Source: Centroberyx gerrardi
Taxonomy: Eukaryota > Chordata > Actinopteri > Beryciformes > Berycidae
NCBI RefSeq assembly: GCF_048128805.1
Contig: NC_135999.1
Span: 14,602,190 to 14,666,189, forward strand
Direction: 5' to 3'
DNA: 64,000 nt
The notes under the pieces were generated by a model that searched no databases, was not told the DNA's origin, and saw only the letters and a list, made by a program, of their open reading frames with translations. The position numbers and the translations under genes are program-made. This document shows positions 16,467 through 29,000 of this stretch, piece by piece (the first letter of the stretch is position 1; each line of letters begins with the position of its first letter).

Positions 16467-17017
16467 CCATGTAATTCATGACCCAGGTTCTGTAACGGCA
16501 GAAAAAAAGTAGGATACATCTTACGGTATTAACCACATTTGATTTATATGCAGCAGAAATGCTAACTTGAATCAGCTGTAATGGGGACTAAAATCTGTCA
16601 AACCACTAGATGGTGCAAATGTATAGTTGGAGAAATGAGCATGGCACAGTCATGTTGGTAAAGAATCAGACTACACACTCGGCTTTAGCTGTGAGTAAAT
16701 TCACTTGTGTGCCCAATGTATTTAAATTGCTAACCGTTTTTACTCAAAATGCCTATAGTTAATTTATTGTAACCACGATAAATAACTTAGTAAACACATA
16801 ACACTTCCATTCATTTTGACAAGATCACACTGCTTGCAAAATTATAAAATACTACATTCCAGTAGAAAAGGCAGTTCTCTTCAGATTTCCACTAGTGAAA
16901 CCAGTTCCTTTGTTCTCATGGGTGTCATATTTCAGCTGGTTGGTGTACAACACAAGCACATAATGGGTCCATCCAACAGTGTCCCAGTTTCTTCTTTTGT
17001 AGTCAGGACTGAAAGCG

Positions 17018-20000
17018 CTATCCCAATACTTGCACATAGTTTTTAGGGACCAAGGCCCGTTTCCCCCTCAAATCACCCAAGAACCACTCGTCATCAATGG
17101 ACTCCAAATTGGTTACGATGTCTCCCGCCTGTAAAGGAGAAAGGGATGAGAAGCGGTCTGGATGGTGGTGCTTTCAATGAATATTTCTGATCTGTGGATT
17201 TATTTTTGAGCAATTTATTCTTGACAAAACAAAAGACTATTCACCTGCAGAGAGAGCTCCTCATCACAGTCAGATGTGAAGTCAAACAGGGCCTTGGCTG
17301 TCCCGGCCCCAGCTGCCCTGCTCTGCTGACTGTCCGGTGCTGACAACTGGCCTGGTGATGAAGACAGAGATCAAAACAGTCATTCTCATAAAACCCAAAC
17401 CTCCTAATAACATGATGAATAATAATATAGTGAAATAGTGTCTATCTGTGCCAAGTGGTATCATTTGTCACAATTAAGAAATCCTACAACTTTTGGGTGA
17501 TATGGGGAAGATGGCATCTTTATTAGCACAAGATACATATTGTATATTTTAAAAGAATGTGTGATAAGTCAGTGCGTCATCACCCTTGTTAAATATGAGC
17601 AATTCAACTGCCCACTGCTTACAATTCATGATGACTTTTGTGACTTTACAGTTCATTTTCTCTACCAACCACATGGGAGCACTATGAGACAGTCTCTCAC
17701 TCTCATTCCCTCTTAATATTTTTTGGGACACTGATGGATACAGTTCAGTGAGGGGACAGACAGAAGTGTGAGCTTGAGTCAAGGCTTGACCCCCTCTGTG
17801 AAGGACAATAACGTTGTCCGCTCAGCATGACCAGGCCGCCAGAGCTTCCTACCTGTGCTGGACTCAACAAAATTCTTGGGGAAGAAGCCCTCTCTGCCGT
17901 TGAGCCTGCCACAGCACCACTCGGCGTCGATATGCTGGGTGATCAGGATACGGTCCCCCTGTTGAAAGGACAGGTCACCGTCTGTCTGTCCAGAGAAGTC
18001 ATACAGAGCCACTGCCCACTCCACACCGGACTGAGAGGCCTGCATTGTGGGCAGAGCAAGAGAAAGATGGCATGGGAACTGTGTTACTTACTGATCAACA
18101 CAGATCATTTCATAGGATGGACATGCGAACATGATGGACATCTCTAATAGTTTGTCATACACTGGGCCTGTTGCATAATCAACTTCATACTTATTAATGT
18201 ACCAGAACATCAGGGAGTTACCTGAGCAGGTTTGGCAACCTCAGGTTGAGTACTGGGTGGAGCAACCATTCCTGGAAAAAAAAAAATAGGCTTAGGTTAT
18301 ACAAAATGAAAGTGTAACCAGAGCACAAAGAAATGAACGAGAACAAATCTGTGGGAGCACTCTACTGTAGTTCTTATCATTAATGCTGCATGAGTGTGTT
18401 GGATTCATCCTGAGGCTTTGAGTCCACTGTTGGGAGGCCTACTGTACACAGCACTTTTAATGAAACAGAAACAGATGCACAGATTCCTGGCATACCACAG
18501 GGTGAAATGCCAGCCAACACAAAAGAAAAGGATGGATGGGGGCAGTTCACTGAAGGACAGAACAGTTCTTTTGTTGCCGAGTTTGAGGGGCAAGAGCATA
18601 ATCAACCTATATTCAACCTATATTGTGCTGGCGTAGGTGCCAACATTGACAAATGTATAATAAATTTGGTGAGGAAACCTGCTCATAATGAAAAGAATGA
18701 ATGGATTTACAGTCTTTGGTCTATTTTTTCAGATAATCTTACCAGGCAGTGCTATCTTGGTGGGCTGTGTGTGTTGCTGCTGAGTTGGAGGCGGAGGCAG
18801 ATCTTCAACGATCTCTACGAAGTTGAGAGGGAAGATGCCAGTGAAGACGCCGATCTGTCCCCGTGCCCAGTCCTGCCCAACGTACTCCTTCAGCTTGATC
18901 ACATCCCCTTCAGAGAACGACAGCTCGTCGCTGTGCTCCCCCTCAAACTCGAACCTTGCCACACATCTTGGACCACTTCAGAGGACACAACAAAAGTGTC
19001 AAATTGTTGTCTAACCAAAAATATTGATAAGGACTGTAAGTGTTAGTATCAAAAGCAGCATTTGTATTAGTTGTACACATCATTTTAGGTTAGTTAAGGG
19101 CATTACAAAGATTTTATAATTTGAAAACATTACCTGACTGTTGCAGATGGTGGCTTTCCTGTCTTCTCAGGCATGGGTTTTGGTGAATTTGACTAATTGG
19201 AGAAGAAAAAGATATTGAATTTCCTTAATTCAGGGAATCCTCAACCATAGTACACACCTCTAAATAACAGGCTTCGTTGTCACCAAAGATGTGATCTATT
19301 CGTTGCAAAAATGGAAATCACTTTATCTGTTAGAAGTAGAATTACTGTTTTGAATCTTACCAGGACTTTGACGTAGTTGATGGGGAAGAAACCAGCAGAT
19401 CCTCTACATGTGCCTCTGTACCAGTCATTGTCCACCTGCTCCACCATGCTTACCACGTCTCCCGCCCTCAGACCCAGCTCTCCTGGACCCTCTGAACGCA
19501 GAACATACAAGTCAACCACAACACCACATCAACTGTCTTTAGTATCAAATATACAGTATATGGCCAGGCATGGAAAAAAGTGCACCTTAGTCCCTAAGTG
19601 CAACAAACCATGTTGGACACAAAATTAGTTATTATAATGATTATATTTAACCAGTGTTAAAAGTGACACGCATTAAAGTATCATCTCATTTGAGTGTTTT
19701 ACAATCCCAGTCAATACTAGCATCTGTTTGGTGTAAAGAAAGTGAGGCGTCACCTGCTGTGAAGTCATGTATGGCCTGCACTTTTAGTCCACTGCTGTCT
19801 CTGCCAGAACCGGCTGGACTGGCGCCCTGCACAGAGATCAAAGACACTTAAAGGATAATGTTTCATGGACCACTGGGCACAGAAGAACATGCTGGAGGTA
19901 AAAAGAAAAAGCTGAGCTCAAGTATCAGAGACATACAGTACTTTCACTCAGAACTGAAGGACGACTTACCTGTGGCGGGGACGTGGGGGCGAGAGGAGTG

Positions 20001-23000
20001 ATGACCTTCATGTGAGATTTCTGGACTCTGCCTCTGGTGTCCCCTACTTGGCACTGAAATGTCCTGTGGTCAGTCTCCTCTAGCAGCAGAAGCACTTCAT
20101 TTTTCTATTGAAAAAGGCAAAATTATGGAATTTACTTTAAACTAAATAAACTATTTAGCGGTGAGGTTCAGTGACAGATCAATATAGTAAGATGTATGCA
20201 GTGATACACTTGTGTGGTGGCAATATGTGTACTGTAATAATCTTCCGCAAAGGCAGTATGTAAGAAGAAAAACTAGTTTGGTCACCTGAAATGTAAGTTC
20301 TCCTGTATTGCTCCCATTGTAGTCAAAGGCTGCAATTCCATGAGGAAGTTCAAGCTGGTGGAAGACATAAACGCAGACATCTTTATATGTGCTCATCAGG
20401 TGCTATGTGAAACATGATTCCTCCACATGGGACTGCGGTGGGATTTCTCTCACAGTGTATTTGTTGTAGAGACGGTGCCCAGGGTTGGGCCTTGGGGGCA
20501 AGGCAGGTCCTTTCCTCTTGGTCCTCGGGGGCTGGGCCTTGGACTGGGGTTTAGGTGAAGCCTCCCACGGAGATGAAGGCGTGGAACGGGATCGACCTGC
20601 GGCGTCGAGGCGGGGTGGAGGCGGTCGTCCCGGGCCTGGTTTGGCTGGAGGTGGGCGAGGAGGGGGGGCCTTACCTCCGCTGGGCCTGCAGGAGTTCAAC
20701 AGCACCATCAGGTTGAGTGCAGTAGGACCTTTGCACAGTGCAATATCATAAATGTAAATATTGTTTATTAGGATTAGGCATAGTGAACTTTTTATTGCCC
20801 CTACTCACCGAGGAGGTAGAGACGGCTCCGGCCCAATATCGAAAGACTCCTGCAGAGGAAACCAACATGTTTTTTATTTCTTACTCCACAGTTATATCAG
20901 CAGTAAAACAGACTCACTGCATCTGCCTAGAGTGCCCCGAGACTGGAAACCATAGTAACCATGCCACAACCCATAGCAGCCAGCCGCAGTTAGCTCTAGC
21001 TCAACAGCAGGCATTGTTTGCACGGGGGCTACAATGGTTGCTTTGTGTTTTTGAAAAGCAGAGGAAATGTAGCAGGTAAGTATTTCGCCAGAAAGATGAA
21101 AGACAAGAGAAACCTTGTCAAAAGAGACCTTTCTTTCTGGGCTCAAAATACTGCTATGAGCAGATATACATTGGAGTTACACAATATGGAAGATGCACTC
21201 TAAAGCTTTTTAAGCACTCTCAATAACTAATTTGTAATAAATAGCTGAAATGCAGGCATGGGATTGGGAGAGAAAATAGATCCTGAGAAAATAGATCCCT
21301 CCTGATGTATTTTCAGGTCCAAGAAGTACAGCCTGAATACTACAAAACATGCCTGCAGCTAGAGTCTGCAAAGTCTGTAGGTAATAACTGGCTGTGATCA
21401 TCTACAGTCATGATAATTATTTAATAAAAAAAGTTTTGACAAAGTAGGGCACTCTTGAACTTGCTGGGTTAGTGACTCCTCTGTGTGATGCAGATCTTAC
21501 CTGGGAGGGGAAGACAGGTATTGGGCTTTGTTTGTGGCTCACTGAAGAAGTTAGGGAGCCTACAGGCCTCTGTGAAGGGAGAGGAGGAGGACCGTCCAGA
21601 GATTCATCTGACACCGAGAAGTAAGACATTGCAATTATTTAATTATTATTGTCTTTGACACAGTATACTGAGAACTTGTGCTCCATAAGTGTGTGTGTAC
21701 AAAACTGGAAAACGTAGCGTATCCTAAAAGAAAATGTCCTAAAATATAAAGGATTGAGGGTGGGGTGCGTGTGTGTAAAAAATAAATACAGTCCATGGTT
21801 CCATATACCATAAAAAATACTCCATATACGTACTTATGCATGTCGAACCAAATTCACACATAAAATTTAACTACGTAATTGAGTATATTTTGACACATAA
21901 GTCTGTAAACATTTCATCAATCATGTGTAGCCCACATATTGTATTAAATATACATTAAGAGAGTTGAACTCACTTCTACCAGTCTTGCTGGGTATCCTGA
22001 TGGTGGTTGGCCTCCTTGTTACACTCTGTCTGCCGAAGGAGCTGTCCACATTACGCTGAGGCTTGACTGGGGTATGATCTGGACACAGAGACAGCTGACT
22101 GTGTAGCTATTGTACTTATGTTGTAATAACCAATAACTTTGTGTGCTCAGGAGCCATTTATAACATTATGTCAACACTGGCAGGTTTTGGTAACATATAT
22201 ATTTGGTAACATATTGAAGGTAGTGCAAATCTTGAATACATCTATGATAATCAAGGCAGAACAGTACCTTTTCTCTTATACAATATGTGATAAAAAACGA
22301 ATGTTACTCACTTGACGGACTGTCCACATACTCATTCTCTGTGACCATGGAGGTTGAGTTGTGGTTGTTGAGATTAAAATTGGGTTTGAGCGGCTCCTTA
22401 AAAGGCTTCACTGGAGGTGTAGGGGGGCCTGCTGGGGTTTCCTCCTCCTGGACTTGGAAGCTTTTGGCTCTGGCCAGTATGGAGGGACGTGATGGGGGCA
22501 GGATGGCCACCTTGCCAGGTAAAGTCACTGGTTCTTCTTGTAGGGACAGGCCCATTGGTTTCTTGGGGGGCTGGGGTCTAGGGGCTGGGGTAGGGCTTTG
22601 GGGGATGTTTGTGGATGACACCTCATGGTTGTCATTACCTATACTGTAGTTAAACGCAGGCTGATGAACTAGGGAAGGTTTCGCAGCGACTGGAGGTTTG
22701 TTGTGCACGTTCCTGGGCCGAGGCTCTGGTCGTTTGGCCAGTTCCTCCTCAGCGCTGGCCTGGATCTCAAAGGCCTGGATCTTGGCCCGGATATTGCGTT
22801 GGCTGTGGCGGTCGCTCATCTCGCCGCCAGCATCTTCACTTGGCTCGCTCTCGTCTGATTGGTCAACAGTGTCACCGCTCTGCTCGCACTGGTTGTCCAC
22901 GCTAAAGACCTCCAACAGCTCCTTTAGATACTTACTTGAGGACACGTCCTCCGGATCGGTGCTAGAGGTCACTTGAACGCTGTCCCCATTTTCACTGAGT

Positions 23001-26000
23001 CTGACCAGAGTCTGAACTTTGACCTCTTCTGTGATTGGCTGCTTGCGGGATTTGGAACGAGGAAGTGGAGTGGGGCGTTGAGTGTGTTCCGAGTCTGTGG
23101 AGGGGGGAGTAGTTTCAGCAGCGGTAGACGGTGAGTTTATAGAAGTAGAAAGAGGTTCTGCAAGATGTTTTGTTGGAACCTCCCATTGTACGGTGACAGA
23201 TCTGGTACGTGTGTGGGTGGAGTCTGGTGGGTTGGGTCGTTCTACATCCGACTTGGAGTCACTTTGGTTCTCAGTGTTAGTGGACGCTGTGGTATTTGTA
23301 GCAACCTGCCTGTCTTTAGGTGCAGCTGTCACAACAACAGATTCTCTGTCCAATGGTTTAGGAAATGACGGTCTTGGTGGTTTTTTGGGCTTTTTAACTA
23401 GGAAGAAATACAGGAAAAGAGTCAGCCTGTGTAGAGTTAAAATACATTGTTTAATCAAATAAGGAGGATTAAATTCACATCGCACTTTATTGTATTACCA
23501 TCAATGACTCTTATATGCCTCTCTATTGGCTGTGGAGCTGCACTGCATTGTGGGACAGTGGTGGCAGAGGCTTCCCTCACAGGGTCGGTCTGGGTGGCAC
23601 TTGTGGTGGTGCAGGCGGAGCGGCGGGGGGCCGCAGTCGGCTTGACAATGTGCTCCTCCTGGGTCTTCTCTTTAATCACCTGGTCATAGGATGGTGGGGG
23701 CTAAGTCATGAGAAAGAGACACATTATTCTCCCACGCAGCATTTCTACTTCATTGTACCACTTGTGTTGCGATTTTTTAGCTTGTGATGTACATATACTC
23801 ATGATTCACCTATAATACCTTAACCTGTAGTTATGTTTTTGTGCTTAGTTTGTATTTTGTGCTTGTTGAGTCAATTGGAAGAGATATTCTATGTTTGATA
23901 GCACAGAGCCAGAGCCACGAAGATGCCTCAACTCAATAAACCAAATCTTGGAGAACATCCACATATTGGCCTAAACATGGATTAAATATCAATATCCTTT
24001 AAACAGCCAAATGGATTAAAACCTACTGTCAGTTAGACCAGGCCTACCTGAGAAACAGCCTGGATGCTCCCAGACCAGCTTGACTGTGAAGGTGGAGGGA
24101 AAACCCCAGAGGATCCTGGGAACCAGTTGTTACTGGCCAGAGGTTCTGCTGAGACGATGGTGATCTCTGGTCGCCTGAAAGACAAACCATATCCTCTAAA
24201 TGGCCAATGCTCAACCCCGTAACATAATATACACACATACAGAACACAAAAACAAATCTACATACAAATTATCCCTACACAGCCCCTATGGATTCATGGA
24301 GATTAGTAAGGTTGAGCTGGATTGATTTCTTATTCTTATTTATCGCTTTTATTTCTTCCCCTAGCTGCCGTAGCACAATGCTATTGGTAAGTTAATTTGT
24401 AAAGCATGCAACAAATGGTTGGACATTTCAACAATGAGAAGCAAAATCTACAATCAGGAAGCAAACATGCGCAGGGATTTGGAATTTCTCTACTGCACCA
24501 AGATCTCTACTGAGAATATTTTGTTTACTTTACCTTCTGTTGCTGCTGTGGTCAGTCTGAGAGTTTGTTCTTGCTGAGGGAAGAAAGGTCATATGAATTC
24601 ATCAAAATGTCATCAATTAGCCTGCTTGACACGTTTTGGGTTTTTCTATTTATAAATATCGCCTTATAACAGACATTTCTACATTTCTTTCTACGTTTCT
24701 TAATGGGGATGTGAAGAGTTAACTTCCAAAACGCTATATAATCAATTTTAGGGGGGAAAACATGAAATATGGAGGATCCAACCTGTAAAAACTTTGAGAA
24801 AGACTTAAGTTACCTACTATCCTTTATTACGTATGTTAAGCCATATTAATATATAGTCATATTAATATTATATTATATTAATCATTTTGTAAGGTGTCAC
24901 TCTTTCCAAATGGTGAATATCTCATTTTAGAAATTAACTCTTTGTGTATTGCTAATAAATAATCTCAGAATGTTGCTGAGGCTCAAACTTACTTCGTTTG
25001 ATGGCAGCTCGTATGGAAGACAGAGGTCCTTGGCTGAAAAAGAAAGCAGAACAGGAAGCCCATTTATAACTGAGCTGTGGAGCACATACTGACAAGACTT
25101 GTTTAGTAACCTTATGATGACTCAGTTCTGGGCAACACCATACGATACAGGAGAGGTTCTTTCCATGCAACTTCATACTGTTGAAGCCATTTGTACAGAG
25201 AAAAAAAAAGGATTTCCCATGGTCTCCATCCATTGTGGTACCACTCACAGTAAATATTAAATTTCTGTTCACTTTTGTTTTACTATTCAATAAAATATTG
25301 ATTTAAAAATTATATAAGTTACAAAAACCTGTGACAGAAGCATTGCAACTACCCAGCATTATAGCACATAACAGATACCTCCAATTATCTGAAGGATAAT
25401 CACTTTTATAGCTTTAGGCAAGAACAGAAAAATCCCTGCAAATGCTGTTCATGTGCATAATTGAAATCCAGCACATGCCTACCAACACAAGACATATGAC
25501 CATCATTCAAATAACCTCCTCTGAAAAAGTCTCCTCTTCTACACAGCATCCTCTCCAGATGGGAAGCCAGCAGAATAGAAATCATTTTAATGTCCTTGGG
25601 CCTTTTTCTACTCAAGTGACACAGAGCTTTTCTTTGCTAATCCTAAAATGTTATCACTTCATACCAGGACTATAATCGTATGAAGTTCCCTGTCTACGTG
25701 CTGTGTTACCATGCTTTCTCCCTGAAAGTGCAGAGATGGAGCTAATGTGATACTCTGTGCCTGTGCCAACAGTCTCTCCAGCAAAGCCTAACTCTCTTGA
25801 CAGGGGGAAGGCCCATCGTTAACACATATCCTGCTCATTAAGGACTGGGGGAGGCAGGTGTAAACTATCAGGGGGGGGAAGAGCAACACTCCCCACACTC
25901 CTGCTGGTACCATGTGGTTAATTAAAGTGATTAGCTCACCTGTAAACACAAGGAGCCAAAATTGAAGTTTAGTATACAAAAACACGTCTTGTGTGATATC

Positions 26001-29000
26001 ATAAACTGGACTGCCAACATTGTTTTAAGTGTTTTGAATACGTTAAATGAGCTAGCTACAAAGATGAGCTAGAAGGATAGTCTACTTGATGCAATGTCTA
26101 TAAACAACAACAAAAACAGCAGCATTAGTGATGTATCTGCCCCCATGATGACCTTAGTCTGTCGGTCAATGAGGATGGATCAGTGCATTGTTTGGTCCAT
26201 TCACAACCTCACCATCAGCAGATCTGGCTGTTAAAGGGATAGCACCCTTTGCCACCTACAGCTTCTTCCCAGCTACAGATACAGTCTGGTGAAAGCTGAA
26301 CAAAAACCCCTGCAGGTTATGCACTGCAACTGGCTCTACAACTTTTATACAGGTACTGTAAAACCTCAGCTCAAGGAGCTAATGTAAGTGTTCACGGCAC
26401 GCTACGAGCGATGACGTACCTGGAATGTAAGTGATCTGGCTTGGTTCTTTCAGAACGATCTGTGGAGAGAAAGAGATGTTACCAGCTCCATTCAGGATAT
26501 TGCACGGATTTCAAATTAAAAAACTGAGATAATAAAGGAACACAATAAAGGAACTGCAATCATTAAAGGAACAGCAATCATTGCACTAATAAACATTAAT
26601 GTCTTAAAGATGTATGCTACTCATTACAAACTAGAACTACAAGAACCAGCTGGTGCAGTTAAGTGTGATCCTGATTAACCAGATACCAAAAGATGACTAA
26701 TAAACCTGTATGTTGCTTTCAAATCTCCATTTACAGAGGAAAGATGATTTTCAGTAACCATGATGCGTCTTTTTCTTAGAGATAGAGAGCTTCAGTACAT
26801 GAGTGATTATGAGCAGTGTGATGACTCTTCCTTCTTACATTCCATGCATGTTCATTTAACAGCTTAAATTACACCTCATTTACTTTCTGAGCGATGAGTA
26901 AGCTAGCATCATTATTGCAGGGGAAAGACTACTGTTGCCATTTTTCTTTTTAATCTAAGAAATATCAAACCCCATTCAGTGGAAAAAGACATTGAAGGCA
27001 ACACAACACTAAATTGTAGATGGCCCTAACCCTGATGCATGTCATTCTTTCTTTCTTTGTTTGAAAGAGAAATTTATATCCAACTCCAGTGCAAAATCTG
27101 GAAGCTTAATCTTACCTTGCTAATTAGCAAACATACTTTAAATACGTCACAGAACTTTAGACCTATGCAGAAATATTAGGATCCACTGATAAATGTGGCA
27201 TACATATAATCCACTAAGCAGCACTTATCAAGCATAAGTATGCCAAACCACAGTACCAGCTGGCTCTAACTCTTGGGAAAAGGTCTTATGTCATGTTATG
27301 CGAGGAATGTAGGCCAATGTTTACTGATAGGAAATATTAAACTGCCAGATTTTGTAGTGGGATTTCACGTGACGCTCTCTCCCATACAAAGAGAGAACAG
27401 CATGTATCAGACTAAGACGGCCCCTGACTGAACGGAGATCAACTGGTACAGCTCCTGCTGCAGGTTCACAGCCATGCAATGCACTTAATTCTACTACTTC
27501 CTTTACTTTTCAGGCAGTGACCTGTTTTTCAAGTCATACTCAAACAGTGAGTGATGCAGGTGCCAAGAGTAGAACACACATCGCAGTCCATTAAAGATTA
27601 GCCTGATAAACAGTACCAGTAATACACACAGCAAACAGCTAATCTAAATCTCCTGGTTCTTCATATTTGAGAGTAAACCCTTCAGAGGGCAAACTGAAGA
27701 TAATAAACTAAATATTAGAGGCAATGGAGATAAAGTGAGCATTGTTGTTAATGCCTTTTTCTGAACCTGAAACCACAACCTCGTTGCACTCAGATATAAT
27801 CCACCTGTTACTTGTTATCTGTTGCTGCCATAGTGCCACCGCCTCAAGTTACTGTTTTACAGCACGTGAGGAGGAAGCCTCTGCACTTTCATTTCGCTTG
27901 AAAAACATTATTCAAAAATTGCCCGACAAAGTATTAAGTTCTAGCACAACAGCATCATCATTCTCATGTTTATGGATAATGCACATTGACATAATGACAC
28001 ATCAGTTGTCTGGGTATCTCTACTGTTTACTTGTGCATGTGCTCTCACTCAGTATAGAATGTGTCTTCAAGGATACTATATTATACAATAAAGCCCCTAC
28101 CTGTTGAGGAATTAAAGGCACACACTGTAAAAATCGTCCAGACAAACAGGACATTTCCCTGTAAGATCCTCCCTCTTTGTCCACCACCGAGTGTCTTTGT
28201 GTTTGAGTGTGACGGCGAGCACGGCACTTGCAGTCACACACCCACAGACACCAGCAGAGAGAGGGAGGGCCCTGCGGTACCTCACCTCTCCTGTGTTGAC
28301 TTGGCCAATCTGATTAAATGGAATGCGGTCATTCAGGAAGTGTTGGTTGGGCCACACGACACTGTACTGTCACTCTTCTTTTTCCAATGGACTTAAAGGT
28401 CATGGGAATATTTACATTGCTCTGAGCCATCCTTACCTATTTTCAGTTGCACTTCAATAATAAACTGCAAGTTCTACATTTACCTTAACTGTACCTATAC
28501 CTTCCAATATCCTATGTTTATCATGTCACCATGCCAATGCCTGTTTCAGACAACAAATGTGCAGGTCATGGTCAGGTGTTTGGTTGGAAAATCAACTGGA
28601 AAATTAACTAGAGCCCTCGGATTGCTTTGGTCTGGTACCAACGTTTATAAAACTGTGAATCAATCAAACATATTGCCATTCTGTGACAAAGCTCTTACAG
28701 ACATAATGGAAAGTCTTAATGGGTTGTGGCATCCAATCATAATGTGTTTTCTTTTCCTTCTTGTTCTAGTTAATCTTAATACCATTCAGAATCCAACAAA
28801 TCAAATTAAGAAAGATGAAAGATAAAATGTCACAGCTCCTAATGGCAAAGACCTATTCACGTCATTTAGCTCCCACTTAATTTACTTAGCAAGGATTATG
28901 AAAGAGCAGTTTTAATGTGCAGTAAACCTACCACCTACCTGTGCAAACTTAGCTTCGCTCACTCACTAAGTAGTCTAAAAGACTAATTTACTTTTTTGCT

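Noticed and set aside
22287..23462. Plus-strand ORFs of 90-126 codons over sh3d19 exon 7
   Set aside because: Shadows of the 361-codon minus-strand exon, which has matching splice sites and family similarity.
27742..28396. ORFs of 110-121 codons in sh3d19 intron 1 as an extra exon or gene
   Set aside because: No splice sites fitting the sh3d19 phase, no domain, and composition like the surrounding intron.
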